From the NCBI GenBank assembly GCA_030537195.1, contig JAUNOK010000010.1, positions 23,385-87,384 on the forward strand: a stretch of 64,000 bases of DNA. The letters run 5' to 3'. Position numbers and translations under genes: made by a program. Under the pieces are notes generated by a model, which worked only from the letters and a program-made list of their open reading frames with translations, searched no databases and was not told the DNA's origin. This stretch comes from Eubacteriales bacterium. Lineage in GTDB: Bacteria; Bacillota; Clostridia; Lachnospirales; Lachnospiraceae. Shown one piece after another: positions 48,112 to 57,332 of this stretch. The first letter of the stretch is position 1. Each line of letters begins with the position of its first letter.

Positions 48112-48426
48112 TTAGTACTTATTAGATTCCTGTCTGTTGACCTCAAGCGTCTTAACTGTTCCGTCCGGCGAAGTCACCGTCCATGTATTGATACTTCCAT
48201 TCTGTCTGAATGAAAGAGTACTTCCCTTGCCGCCGACATCAGCACCCAGAAAGAAATTAATTGCCTCAAATCGACATTCTTTAAGACATGATGTACAGCC
48301 CCAGCAGTCCTTGACATGCTTTATAAATGCTTTTCCATCAGTATCTTTCTTGATAAGGTTGCCGGGACAGGCTTCAACGCACTTCCCGCAGCCAACGCAT
48401 TTTAACTTATTTATCTGAATGCTCAT
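48112..48426 (-). CDS. aprB: AprB-like ferredoxin subunit
   Basis: A 104-residue protein with two [4Fe-4S] motifs, CVGCGKCVEACPGNLI and CWGCTSCLKECRFEAI, and a short beta-rich tail (LSFRQNGSINTWTV). It resembles AprB of APS reductase but is shorter (AprB about 150 residues) because the C-terminal tail that wraps AprA is missing. It overlaps the aprA-like gene by 20 nt. Likely passes electrons to the flavoprotein; donor unknown. Confidence 0.85.
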   Translation of the reverse strand: MSIQINKLKCVGCGKCVEACPGNLIKKDTDGKAFIKHVKDCWGCTSCLKECRFEAINFFLGADVGGKGSTLSFRQNGSINTWTVTSPDGTVKTLEVNRQESNKY

Positions 48427-50110
48427 AGCTGTCGCCTCCCCTCACAAGGTCTCTTATGATTATCTTAATCTCGCCATTCTCCTTGCGGGAGTTGACATAT
48501 TTTAACCAGTCATCACTCTTAGCCGGATAATCCATATTCTCCGCAAAGCTGTGCCAACGGGTTTCTTTTCTCGCCTTCAAATGTGCTATAACACTTCTGC
48601 ACACCGTAAGTCTCTCTCGGATTTCGTAGATTCTAAGCAAATCGTCTGCATCCTGTGCCGCAAGATTATCAATGCTCTGCTCTAAGAATTTAATCTTCTC
48701 ATCCGCAAGCTCAAGTCTTGCTTCATTGTACTGGTAATCTGTGCTTATGCCGCCTGCGTACTGGTCCATAATCTTCTGCATCGCTTCCTCAGTCTGCTCA
48801 ATATCAACCAGCCCCTGCTTATTATTAAGAAATCTCTCATACTCGCTCTTCTTTGCAAATGCGTTCTGAGACAATTCTGAATCTGCCACCTCATTGACAA
48901 CAAAGCCCTTTCCTGAGCCTTCAAGCCTTTCTGCTATTGCCTGTGCTGCAATCTCGCCCTCTGCCAGAGCGCCGGTTACATATTTCTGAGGACATCCGCC
49001 TGCAACATCACCTGCTGCAAAAAGCCCATGAATTGTAGTCTCGCGGTTGTTATCAACCCAGTAACCACTTGCTGTATGACCTCCGACTATGTATGGCTCA
49101 GTTCCTTCTATCTCAACATTTTCTTCAGAAGGACCACCCGCTGCCTCAAGCCACTTAAGTGTCTGGCTCGGTGCCATGTTAAGATATGCTTTGTAAAGGT
49201 CTTCTTCCTGCTCTTTGCTTATTCCCTTAGTTCCAAGATAACAAGGACCTCTGCCCTCGCGGTTCTCAGTAACTGTTCCGTAAAGTCTCTGTGACGTTGT
49301 AAGACCGTATTTGTTCTCATACACTTCGCCGTTGGAATTAAGCTGCTTTGCCGGAACGCCCTGTGCGATAGTTCCTGTCGGAGCAATCGTATCTTTACAT
49401 CTTAAAGCAATGAATCTCATTTCAAATGTTGTCATCTCCGCACCTGCGTTGATTCCCATTGCATATCCGGCACCTGTATTAAATGGCGGATACCACATTT
49501 TATGTCTTGAAAATCCCGGATTGTTAGGTCTGTAAAGACCTGCTGCTCCGCCAGTAGCCACAAGAACTGCCTTCGCATTTATCTCATAGAACACTGCGTC
49601 GTTGACATCAAATCCATATGCACCCTTTATCTCGTTATTCTCTACTATGAAATCCGTTATATTCAGGTGATTGATTACCGTTACATTGTCCTGCTTCTTA
49701 ACTGCATCTGCCAGTATCGGCTTGATATTCTCACCATTTATCTTAATATTGCGGTTTCCTCTCGCAACATAATCTCCATTCTCATCTTTAAGGATTACAA
49801 GTCCTAAGTCCTCCATTACCTTAGTGACATGATTGAGTCTCTCAGACATTGAAAGAAGCAGATCCTCTCTTACTATTCCATCTGCGTCCTTCTTACAATA
49901 ATCAACATAATCCTGTGGAACTCTGCCCTTAGTGATATAAGCATTGATTGCATTAACGCCTGCCGCAAGACATCCGCTTCGTACAATGTTTGCCTTCTCA
50001 ACAATCAGTACATCAAGGTCTTTCTTCTTTCCAAGTGTAATACCTGCAAAACACCCTGCCGTTCCGCCACCTATAATAAGTACATCTGTGTCAATAATTC
50101 TATTCTTCAA
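48407..50110 (-). CDS. aprA: AprA-like adenylylsulfate reductase flavoprotein
   Basis: A 567-residue FAD protein of the fumarate reductase/AprA family. FAD motifs: VLIIGGGTAGCFAGITLGKK at the N-terminus and GLFAAGDVAGGCPQKYVTG; GRGPCYLGT, EMRFIALRCKD and the helical C-terminal domain (about 440-560) follow AprA. Dissimilatory AprA is longer (about 630). Next to aprB-like, cysD and cysN genes and sulfate uptake, it most likely reduces APS to sulfite for assimilation. No sulfite reductase lies in the window. First gene of its transcript. Confidence 0.88.
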   Translation of the reverse strand: MKNRIIDTDVLIIGGGTAGCFAGITLGKKKDLDVLIVEKANIVRSGCLAAGVNAINAYITKGRVPQDYVDYCKKDADGIVREDLLLSMSERLNHVTKVMEDLGLVILKDENGDYVARGNRNIKINGENIKPILADAVKKQDNVTVINHLNITDFIVENNEIKGAYGFDVNDAVFYEINAKAVLVATGGAAGLYRPNNPGFSRHKMWYPPFNTGAGYAMGINAGAEMTTFEMRFIALRCKDTIAPTGTIAQGVPAKQLNSNGEVYENKYGLTTSQRLYGTVTENREGRGPCYLGTKGISKEQEEDLYKAYLNMAPSQTLKWLEAAGGPSEENVEIEGTEPYIVGGHTASGYWVDNNRETTIHGLFAAGDVAGGCPQKYVTGALAEGEIAAQAIAERLEGSGKGFVVNEVADSELSQNAFAKKSEYERFLNNKQGLVDIEQTEEAMQKIMDQYAGGISTDYQYNEARLELADEKIKFLEQSIDNLAAQDADDLLRIYEIRERLTVCRSVIAHLKARKETRWHSFAENMDYPAKSDDWLKYVNSRKENGEIKIIIRDLVRGGDSYEHSDK

Positions 50111-50141
50111 CCTTCATGTACCTCCTTGCAAAATCCAATTC

Positions 50142-50200
50142 CATATAAACATAGTAACTTGGTATGTAAATCATTATATTCTCAATTTCCTATTTGTCAA
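50142..50200 (-). promoter_or_regulatory. Promoter of aprA operon with shared sulfur-operon motif
   Basis: Minus-strand TTGACA (50195-50200) and TATAAT (50173-50178), 16 bases apart. Plus-strand CATATAAACATAGTA (50142-50156) matches 14 of 15 bases of CATATAAACTTAGTA at the sulfate-importer promoter (minus strand, 38613-38627). A common regulator is likely. Confidence 0.62.
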
Positions 50201-50350
50201 TAGGGTTTTTGCAGATTTCCAAAAAGCACTTGATTTTCAATCAAAAATATATACATAATAAAGCAAAACATACATGACACTTAATCAAACTGTATACACC
50301 ATGACAAAATGGTTATTATATATGTATATCCACAATCTCAAGGAGGTTTT

Positions 50351-51178
50351 ATGATAATAGATTTCCATACACATACATTTCCTGATGAACTCGCTGACAG
50401 AGCAGTTGGTACATTAGCCCACAGTGGCGGAATACACAATTATCTTGACGGCAGAGTACATTCTCTTACAGATTCAATGAAGAAAGCAGGTATTGATTAC
50501 TCCGTGCTGCTTCCTGTGGCAACCAAGCCTGGTCAGTGTGACACAATTAATGCACTTGCATTAAAGACTAACGAAACAAGTGAGACAACCGGATTAATTT
50601 CATTTGGAGCAATACATCCGGCTTGTGAGAATTTCAGAGAAATATTGAACTGGCTTTCCAACAATGGTTTTAAAGGAATCAAGCTTCACCCTGTTTTCCA
50701 GAAAACCAATATTGACGATATGCAGTCATTAAGACTTATAGAATATGCGTCATCACTCGGACTCATAATACTTATACATGCCGGCTACGATGTAAGTTTT
50801 CCGGGCTGCGATGAATCGAGCGTAGACAGACTTACAACAATGATTCAGGAAGTAAAGCCTGAGAAACTCGTACTCGCACACATGGGCGGCTGGGGACAGT
50901 GGAATGAAGTTTCTTCTATATTAGAAGAAGATTACATGAAAAATGTATATCTTGATACCTCATCATGCATAAAGAAGCTCAATCACAACGCCAGCCTTCC
51001 AATAGAAAAATTCAAAAAAATGGTCAACATCCACGGTGCAGACCGCATATTATTCGGTTCTGACAGCCCATGGGACGATCAGAAGGACGCAGTAGATTTA
51101 ATAAAAGAGTGTGGATTTTCGGAAAAAGATACCGATGCAATACTTGGTAAAAATGCGGTTACACTCCTTAATCTATAA
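50351..51178 (+). CDS. Amidohydrolase-2 family metal-dependent hydrolase
   Basis: A 275-residue TIM-barrel hydrolase (PF04909 type). Metal and catalytic residues: DFHTHTFP, KLHPVFQ, LIHAGYD, LAHMGGWG and GSDSPWDDQ. Start at 50351 follows AAGGAGG. The family covers decarboxylases and hydrolases of small ring compounds; the substrate is not predictable here. Single gene, divergent from aprA, closed by a strong terminator. Confidence 0.85.
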   Translation: MIIDFHTHTFPDELADRAVGTLAHSGGIHNYLDGRVHSLTDSMKKAGIDYSVLLPVATKPGQCDTINALALKTNETSETTGLISFGAIHPACENFREILNWLSNNGFKGIKLHPVFQKTNIDDMQSLRLIEYASSLGLIILIHAGYDVSFPGCDESSVDRLTTMIQEVKPEKLVLAHMGGWGQWNEVSSILEEDYMKNVYLDTSSCIKKLNHNASLPIEKFKKMVNIHGADRILFGSDSPWDDQKDAVDLIKECGFSEKDTDAILGKNAVTLLNL

Positions 51179-51186
51179 CACAAATC

Positions 51187-51216
51187 AAGCAGGCTGTCCC
51201 ACATAACAGCCTGCTT
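51187..51216. terminator. Bidirectional terminator after amidohydrolase gene
   Basis: AAGCAGGCTGT (51187-51197) pairs with ACAGCCTGCTT (51206-51216) across 8 bases. Its right edge overlaps the stop codon of the convergent DUF1294 gene. Confidence 0.85.
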
Positions 51217-51484
51217 ACAATTTAACTACCAGAAAAATCATCCCCACCACATGCACAACAAGCATAGCTGGAACCGTATACTTGAAATACCACTTTCTTG
51301 TCTTGTGCCTGAACATCTGCATTGCAATAAAAGCTCCAAGCGAACCACCAATTAATGCCGTAATAAGAAGAGTCGCCTCCCTTATACGCCATTTGTTATG
51401 TATTGCTTTCCATTTGTCAATTCCGTACAAAGCAAATGTTACTACATTAATAATCAATAAATATATTCCTATAATCTTAAGCAT
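51215..51484 (-). CDS. DUF1294 small membrane protein
   Basis: An 89-residue protein with two or three membrane helices and the DUF1294 motif YGIDKWKAIHNKWRIRE, then LLITALIGGSLGAFIAMQMF and HKTRKWYFK. Start at 51484 overlaps the preceding stop (TAATG), implying translational coupling. DUF1294 proteins are found widely; some are fused to cold-shock domains. Function unknown. Confidence 0.88.
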   Translation of the reverse strand: MLKIIGIYLLIINVVTFALYGIDKWKAIHNKWRIREATLLITALIGGSLGAFIAMQMFRHKTRKWYFKYTVPAMLVVHVVGMIFLVVKL

Positions 51485-51978
51485 TACTTCTGTGTGAATG
51501 CATAATCCCATGTCTTAGCATTGTCTGACTTATTCTGCACAATCGCCATCTGCCATTTTGTATTATCTTTATTCGCATTGTCTTTAACAGTATAATATGG
51601 CGACCTGCCGCTATCCGACATATAGATTATGACACTGTCTCCTTTCGCATCTGGTGTATCCATTGTACCATAGAATACATAAGATGCATACGAATACTCC
51701 GTGTCAATACTCTTACTGCTTATATACTGCGTATTCTCCTGCGGTTTATGCTCATTAACATACATCTCACGCTTTTCAATCACAATTTCCGGATACTTAG
51801 ACTTGAGAAATTCTTCTGCTTCCTGTGCCGTTTCCTGAGACACCTTTGCCGTGCGGTTCTCCTGAACCTTAGACATCACCGGCTTAATAAGCAGCATTAC
51901 AGCAATTACTACAACAATAAATACTGCAAATGCAATAGCAAGAGTCACCCTTTTCTTAACAACATTTTTATCATCCAT
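51484..51978 (-). CDS. Membrane-anchored hypothetical protein
   Basis: A 164-residue protein: short basic cytoplasmic start, one membrane helix (about 12-32) and an extracellular domain of about 130 residues with alternating polar strands (SYASYVFYGTMD, SVIIYMSDSG, KWQMAIVQNKS). Start has AAGGAGGGC upstream. It is coupled to the DUF1294 gene. I do not recognise the family. Confidence 0.75.
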   Translation of the reverse strand: MDDKNVVKKRVTLAIAFAVFIVVVIAVMLLIKPVMSKVQENRTAKVSQETAQEAEEFLKSKYPEIVIEKREMYVNEHKPQENTQYISSKSIDTEYSYASYVFYGTMDTPDAKGDSVIIYMSDSGRSPYYTVKDNANKDNTKWQMAIVQNKSDNAKTWDYAFTQK

Positions 51979-52130
51979 AATTCTCGCCCTCCTTTTCCAA
52001 TGCCTCTTATTAAAAATGTGTTTCTTTATTTACTGTAATTATATAACACGAAACTTACATCCAGCTTACATGGACATATAAAATACATTTGCACTTGCCA
52101 ATCGCATGATAATCTGCTAAACTACACAGG

Positions 52131-52200
52131 CTGTGTTATGACACAGTAACAAATCGTGTGTTCGAGACCTTCCACACGTAAAACAAAACTAAAGGAGAAT
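52131..52200 (+). ncRNA. Possible preQ1-responsive leader of queT
   Basis: A hairpin CTGTGT/ACACAG (52131-52146) is followed by CGTGTG/CACACG (52155-52178) with loop TTCGAGACCTTC and tail AAAACAAAACTAAAGGAG, which includes the ribosome site. The second hairpin plus A-rich tail ending CUAA-GGAG has the layout of preQ1-I switches (GTTC.AG.....CC), which often precede queT. The match is partial, so the class is uncertain. A preQ1-III-type fold is another option. Confidence 0.5.
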
Positions 52201-52205
52201 TGAAT

Positions 52206-52700
52206 ATGAAGAAAAAAGGAATGAGTGTGAAATTCATCACACAGGCCGCTGTAATCGCAGCAATCTATGTAGTACTTGTAGTAATCTTTAACTACATCAG
52301 TTTCGGACCAATCCAGTTTCGAATCGCGGAGGCACTTACAATACTACCTTACTTTACACCTGCAGCAATCCCTGGATTATTTGTTGGCTGTATAATTGCT
52401 AACATACTTGGTGGTGCAATCGTATGGGACGTAGTATTTGGAAGCATTGCAACACTTATCGGCGCAATCGGAACATACCTGTTAAGAAAGCATAAGTGGC
52501 TTGCACCAGTTCCACCAATTGTTGCCAACACAATCATCGTACCATTTGTACTTAAATTTGCTTATGGCTCAGAGGGCATGTTTGCAATGTTCTTCGTTAC
52601 AGTTGGCGCTGGCGAGATAATCGTATGCGGAATCATTGGAATGATACTTTTATATGCACTTACACCTGTAAGACATGTAATCTTCGGTGATGCAAAGTAA
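52206..52700 (+). CDS. queT: QueT-family queuosine precursor transporter
   Basis: A 164-residue ECF-type substrate-binding membrane protein with about five to six helices. Family motifs: FGPIQFRIAEALTILPYFTPAAIPGL and GCIIANILGG (split). QueT captures preQ1/preQ0 for tRNA queuosine synthesis with a shared ECF module. Start chosen at ATG 52206, eight bases after GGAG; a TTG at 52200 is too close to it. The leader (52131-52200) and a strong terminator make it a one-gene unit. Confidence 0.9.
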   Translation: MKKKGMSVKFITQAAVIAAIYVVLVVIFNYISFGPIQFRIAEALTILPYFTPAAIPGLFVGCIIANILGGAIVWDVVFGSIATLIGAIGTYLLRKHKWLAPVPPIVANTIIVPFVLKFAYGSEGMFAMFFVTVGAGEIIVCGIIGMILLYALTPVRHVIFGDAK

Positions 52701-52727
52701 TTCACACAACACATAAACATATAACAC

Positions 52728-52780
52728 AAGGCAGAAGAACTGAACTACCTGAGAAATTCAGGTAAATCTTCTGCCTTTTT
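52728..52780. terminator. Strong terminator after queT
   Basis: AAGGCAGAAGA (52728-52738) pairs with TCTTCTGCCTT (52767-52777), followed by T-run, with an inner stem ACCTGA/TCAGGT. Can also stop the convergent permease transcript. Confidence 0.92.
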
Positions 52781-52800
52781 CAATATACTTATTCACTCCA

Positions 52801-55083
52801 TCACCATATACTCACATTCCCAATCACAGCCACAAACACAATCACCACAGCCATAAGAAGCACAGACACAACCCTTCCGCGCACCTCAGAAAAACGGCTG
52901 CACAGCACATATGTAACTGCAAATGTAATGAGCATTGCAATCAACCTTACAATCAGTCGAATTATCATAAATGTTCCAACAGTAATATGAAGCCCGCAAT
53001 CCCTCATAAATGTGAGACTCATAAGCGGTGCGTCCGTGTACGGCATGCCGTAATAGCTTCGCAAATGTATCATATCAATTCCATACACAAGAACATACAG
53101 AACTATGCACAGTACAAGAGAAGCCACAATCCGCTTAACCTTAACAGTGTTCTTTCCACTTGCGGCATTAACAATATACTTAGTTCCTGTGCTTGTCTCA
53201 ATTCCGATATTCTCAGAAACAATAAGCACAACAGACACAAGCAGAGCCATAAGAAGCACAATCTCCCTTGCCTTTCCGTACTTGCCAAATATTTCTTCAT
53301 ATCCTCTGTCAGACATCATGTAACCGTCAATCCCAGTCTCTTCCTTAAGATTCTCAAGGTATTCCTGCTTCTGCTCAAATTCCCTCACTGCAGCATAACG
53401 TGATGCATATATAGACACCGTAGAATTAATCTGTGATAACTCGTCAATTCCAATCTCACCGTTCTCATACTGTTCAGAGGCTTCCATACTTTTCTGTACA
53501 GCCTGCATATAATCAGCTCTACGCTCGTCAATCAGGGCAGATATCTGCGAATAATCAGCACCACCCTTTTCAAGATATATCCTGTCACGCTCTCTGGAAT
53601 TATCCGAGAAAGCCATTTTTCCATAACTAATAAAATACATGACAACCAGCAGAAGCACTACAATAACCGTAATTCCCCTGCTTGTCACAAGCAGCTTGTG
53701 AAGCTCCTTGAATACAACAGGCACATTTGCAAAAATATGCTGATATCCGGCATACAGTTTATCAGTAAGCTGTGTGAGAACATTCTTGCCCTGACTCGGA
53801 CGCATAATCACAGTTCCCGAAACTGCAACAGCCACGGACACAACAAGAATCACCATAAGCCCCCAGAACATAATAGCCGACTCAGATATAACAAAGCTTC
53901 CCTTTCCGCGGTTCGCATATGTGCTGATGACCTCGTTGACCTTCATAAGACGCACAATATTAATCTGTTTCAATGCGCTGTAAATGCTGTGAAGCCCTAT
54001 CCTGTAATACATAAGCACTTCCAGCCCCACAACTACTCCGGTCAGAATAAGCGCATGATTCCGCTTCCTGTTGACAACGAATACAGCCCATAAAGCCACA
54101 CTAAGCACCACTACCGCCAGCGCACTGTATGCATAGTTGTACAGCACGAACCCCATCTGGCTCATCGGCATGGCAAATCTTTCAAATGCCTGTATAGACT
54201 GAACCGGAGCATTAAGCGCTCCTGCTCCGCCGTATAACAGCAGCGTTGCTGCAAATGTTGTAAAATACAGACCTGCTGTAATAACCACGCCAGAACCTGC
54301 GATAATAAACAGTCTGTGCAGCGCAAGCCGAAGCCTTCCGCTTCCTGCCGAATGTACAATCCCCCACATTCCATTATCACGCTCGCCCGACAGCCCGTAT
54401 ATTATGAAAACCGTCATAATCAGCGCGAAGTAAAATGTGTAATAATAATTAACAAAACTGCCTGTCGCCTTATTATTAACAAGATAAAGCGATACATCAG
54501 CTACTTTTTCAAAATCCTTACCGGTCTTTACAATATTGTTATATGTAAAGCTGTTCTTGTCAGAAAATATAGAAAAAGTCATAAGCTGCTGTGCATTAGT
54601 CTGAATCTGCCTGATATCCTCAGGATACTTCCTGATATATTCAAGCTGGCTTTCTGTCTCCCTTAATACGGTCAGAAACAGAAGCTGCTCACTCTCAGAC
54701 ATCGCCTTATATTTTTCTAAAACCACAGATGTGTCGCTATCAACTGCCGCCTCAGACCTAGTATCAACCTGCACACCAGATTCTTCCGCAGTATCCGCCT
54801 GCACATCAGATTCCACCTCAGCCTTCTCCGCAGTCCCCTGCTTATCAGCCTTCCTATAACTTAATATCCCCTCTATATCCGAATTCACCGCATTTATCGC
54901 AGCCTCAATATCATAATCACCATAGTAATCAACACACCACTGCCGCTGCGCGGCTTCAAATCTTAACTCCTTAAGTCCGGCACCTTGCGTCTGCTGATAG
55001 ACATACAACGATACATTAATAATAAGTAATGCGATAAAGCCAATGACAACTTTCCTGTTAATCAGTCTCCTAAACTCGTTCAT
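52801..55083 (-). CDS. Double-module ABC-2-like permease
   Basis: A 760-residue membrane protein made of two similar halves. Each opens with a short amphipathic stretch and one helix (EFRRLINRKVVIGFIALLI and EFKELHKLLVTSRGITVIVV), then an extracellular helical domain of 150-190 residues, then five to six helices. This is the layout of two ABC-2/BceB-like half transporters in one chain. Start at 55083 (MNEF) follows GAGGGGCGGAAT. The fused ATPase is absent; a partial ABC ATPase lies at the right window edge. Last gene of the LytTR-linked cluster. Confidence 0.72.
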   Translation of the reverse strand: MNEFRRLINRKVVIGFIALLIINVSLYVYQQTQGAGLKELRFEAAQRQWCVDYYGDYDIEAAINAVNSDIEGILSYRKADKQGTAEKAEVESDVQADTAEESGVQVDTRSEAAVDSDTSVVLEKYKAMSESEQLLFLTVLRETESQLEYIRKYPEDIRQIQTNAQQLMTFSIFSDKNSFTYNNIVKTGKDFEKVADVSLYLVNNKATGSFVNYYYTFYFALIMTVFIIYGLSGERDNGMWGIVHSAGSGRLRLALHRLFIIAGSGVVITAGLYFTTFAATLLLYGGAGALNAPVQSIQAFERFAMPMSQMGFVLYNYAYSALAVVVLSVALWAVFVVNRKRNHALILTGVVVGLEVLMYYRIGLHSIYSALKQINIVRLMKVNEVISTYANRGKGSFVISESAIMFWGLMVILVVSVAVAVSGTVIMRPSQGKNVLTQLTDKLYAGYQHIFANVPVVFKELHKLLVTSRGITVIVVLLLVVMYFISYGKMAFSDNSRERDRIYLEKGGADYSQISALIDERRADYMQAVQKSMEASEQYENGEIGIDELSQINSTVSIYASRYAAVREFEQKQEYLENLKEETGIDGYMMSDRGYEEIFGKYGKAREIVLLMALLVSVVLIVSENIGIETSTGTKYIVNAASGKNTVKVKRIVASLVLCIVLYVLVYGIDMIHLRSYYGMPYTDAPLMSLTFMRDCGLHITVGTFMIIRLIVRLIAMLITFAVTYVLCSRFSEVRGRVVSVLLMAVVIVFVAVIGNVSIW

Positions 55084-55143
55084 ATTCCGCCCCTCACTGT
55101 GTAAGCCCAACCTGCAAGCACGCTCTATAAGTACACTCAGAAA

Positions 55144-56334
55144 TTACTTAACAGGAACTATCTCCACATTGCCGCTAATATTGCTCTTATCAATATATGA
55201 CAGCTTATTAGAGTAGCCTAAGAACAGATATTTGTCGTCGCCGTAATACAGATTACTCATTTTTCTTCTGTCGAGTTCTATAGTATTGACAAGAGTTCCG
55301 TCTGGATTGAGTACAAATATTTTCTCATCTATAAAATTAGTAAGCTGGGTTGCACTTCCTGCGCCGCCGTTACACATATATATGTACTTTCCATCATATG
55401 ACAAAGCTGCCATTACTATTGAATCATCAGCTTTATACAGCAGTTTGCCGTCATTCTCATTAAGCTTTCTTGAATAAAGTCCCTTGTCTATCACGAAATA
55501 GTACAGAATTCCATTGTCTGTATCAACATAATAATCAGATATATTCTTGTCAGATACCTGCTCTGCGCTGCCTGTAGCATAATCATAACAATAAAGTTTG
55601 TAATTAACATCTGCTGTTAATGTCTCCTTATTAATTGAGTTATGATTAATCAGGAAAAACAGCTTATCACCGAAGCTTCTTGCCTCGTTAATAGCGTTGT
55701 TTGCACCCTCGTATGAGAACACCTCACTTGTCTTTCCATTTGCAAGTTCTGCCTTTACAATCACTACCTTGTCAGTATCCTTGCTCTCAACTGCACCTGT
55801 ATGTCCAATCCTGTCATATGCATACACACAGTCATCATGGAATACTAAAGATACAGTTCCGTTATCACTTGCAAACAGATCTGCAATATCTTCCCTGCTG
55901 CTTCCATCTTTCGCAATTCTTTCTAACTTAGCCATGCCATTCTCAACTTTCACAGTGTACAGGCTGCCCTTATAGTAATGAAGCGGAGAATTGTCGTAAC
56001 TGCTGTCTAATACCGCATTACAGTCTGCTGAATTATGCTTACATTCAGCTTTGGCACACACTGGAATAGTCTTATGTGTACTGTTGTCGAAATACTTAAG
56101 CATTGTAGTCGAATCTGTATCACTCCATTCCAGATAATAATAACCTGCCTCCGCTTTAGCCACACGATGTCCGTCAGTTCTCCAGCTGCTCATCTCGTCT
56201 GACTCAGTTGCACTGCCAACATTAATAGTCTTGTCTGATTTCCCTCTACTCATCCCCAGAACTACTGCCACCACGATTCCAACAACTACAACTGCTGCAA
56301 TAATTCCTATAATAACCTTTTTCTTACCCTTCAT
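55144..56334 (-). CDS. Membrane-anchored beta-propeller-like protein with Cys motif
   Basis: A 396-residue protein: one N-terminal membrane helix (about 7-28) and an extracellular region of repeated YY/LY-rich strands typical of a six- or seven-bladed propeller (DUF5050-like). An early C-x-K-x-E-C-K-H-x(5)-C motif (VCAKAECKHNSADC) recurs in many Lachnospiraceae extracellular proteins and may form disulfides. Start at 56334 follows GGAGGTGCAG. It sits between a lipoprotein and the double permease genes and is probably co-transcribed. Confidence 0.72.
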   Translation of the reverse strand: MKGKKKVIIGIIAAVVVVGIVVAVVLGMSRGKSDKTINVGSATESDEMSSWRTDGHRVAKAEAGYYYLEWSDTDSTTMLKYFDNSTHKTIPVCAKAECKHNSADCNAVLDSSYDNSPLHYYKGSLYTVKVENGMAKLERIAKDGSSREDIADLFASDNGTVSLVFHDDCVYAYDRIGHTGAVESKDTDKVVIVKAELANGKTSEVFSYEGANNAINEARSFGDKLFFLINHNSINKETLTADVNYKLYCYDYATGSAEQVSDKNISDYYVDTDNGILYYFVIDKGLYSRKLNENDGKLLYKADDSIVMAALSYDGKYIYMCNGGAGSATQLTNFIDEKIFVLNPDGTLVNTIELDRRKMSNLYYGDDKYLFLGYSNKLSYIDKSNISGNVEIVPVK

Positions 56335-56361
56335 ATGCTGCACCTCCATTTCAAGTTCCTG

Positions 56362-57309
56362 TTAATTATTAATAAGCTGCTCCGCATGAGCCTTTTTCCA
56401 CTCCGAATATAACTTCTCATCGCTTATCTTATATCCGCCTGCTGCACACGCCTTCAGATATACCTTTTCCCCCGCATCTGAGAATTTATATTCTATTATA
56501 TAATTAATGTAGTCTCCCTTCTTATTAAGCTGGGCATAATCAACATAATATACACCTGTTGCCGTTATATCCTTTGAACAAAGTAAATCACAATCTTTAT
56601 AATCATTTTTCTTAAGTGTATCCTTATATTTCATAAATTCATTTGCTCCAAATGTTTTTCCAAATTTTTTCTTAAAAAGAGACTTTGGAACTCCATATAC
56701 TGATATATTCATCTTAGGGATATCATCATAAAAATCTTCATACATTGCCACAGATATTGCTCCAACATCAAGACTCACCATCGTATCTGATGTAGATTTT
56801 ACATCTCCAGCTTTGTCTACACGATATGTAAACGCATACCCTGCTCTGTCTGACAGATACCAGTTGGGAATTGTATCCTTCGAATTATAGTAAGGTAATG
56901 CAAAATCAGGTACAATACAGGCTTCTACATATGGTGCTCCATAATCACTGCTTGTCTGCTTATCATATAATGCACCATCTGGTGTATTACCTGCTTTAAG
57001 GTCAATCCGCCTTTCTGTCGACGATTTTATATGAAGTTCCTCCAGATAAGAAACACCTTCCTGCTTATCTTCTATATATGGGATATACAGAATAGTATCC
57101 TTATCACCATCATCACTCTTAATTCTGTAGAATCCATTAATTATCGTATAACCTTCATCTGTTGTTGTAGTTTCATACTCCTGAACAATATAATCAGGAT
57201 CAATAAGCGTCTCGTCTGCTGCATTATCTTTCTTCCCACATGCTGACAGTGAGAGTATCATCATTCCCGATATCGCTACCCCTGTCACTTTTAATAATAC
57301 CTTTCTCAT
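56362..57309 (-). CDS. Lipoprotein of unknown family (paralogue A)
   Basis: A 315-residue lipoprotein with signal and lipobox LSAC (Cys about residue 23). The mature part is mostly beta/alpha with conserved YTIINGFYRIKS, SLDVGAISVAMYEDFYDDI and LCSKDITATGVYYVDYAQL segments. It is about 70-80% identical by eye to the paralogue at 60231-61181; a broken third copy lies at 63400-63878. Start at 57309 follows GGAGGG. I do not know the family; role in cargo binding or signal sensing for the nearby permeases is possible. Confidence 0.75.
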   Translation of the reverse strand: MRKVLLKVTGVAISGMMILSLSACGKKDNAADETLIDPDYIVQEYETTTTDEGYTIINGFYRIKSDDGDKDTILYIPYIEDKQEGVSYLEELHIKSSTERRIDLKAGNTPDGALYDKQTSSDYGAPYVEACIVPDFALPYYNSKDTIPNWYLSDRAGYAFTYRVDKAGDVKSTSDTMVSLDVGAISVAMYEDFYDDIPKMNISVYGVPKSLFKKKFGKTFGANEFMKYKDTLKKNDYKDCDLLCSKDITATGVYYVDYAQLNKKGDYINYIIEYKFSDAGEKVYLKACAAGGYKISDEKLYSEWKKAHAEQLINN

Positions 57310-57332
57310 ATTTTCCCTCCATAATAGCAAGC

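Noticed and set aside
52155..52178. tRNA T-arm-like TTCGAGA hairpin
   Set aside because: No acceptor, D or anticodon arms surround it; it fits a leader hairpin of queT instead.
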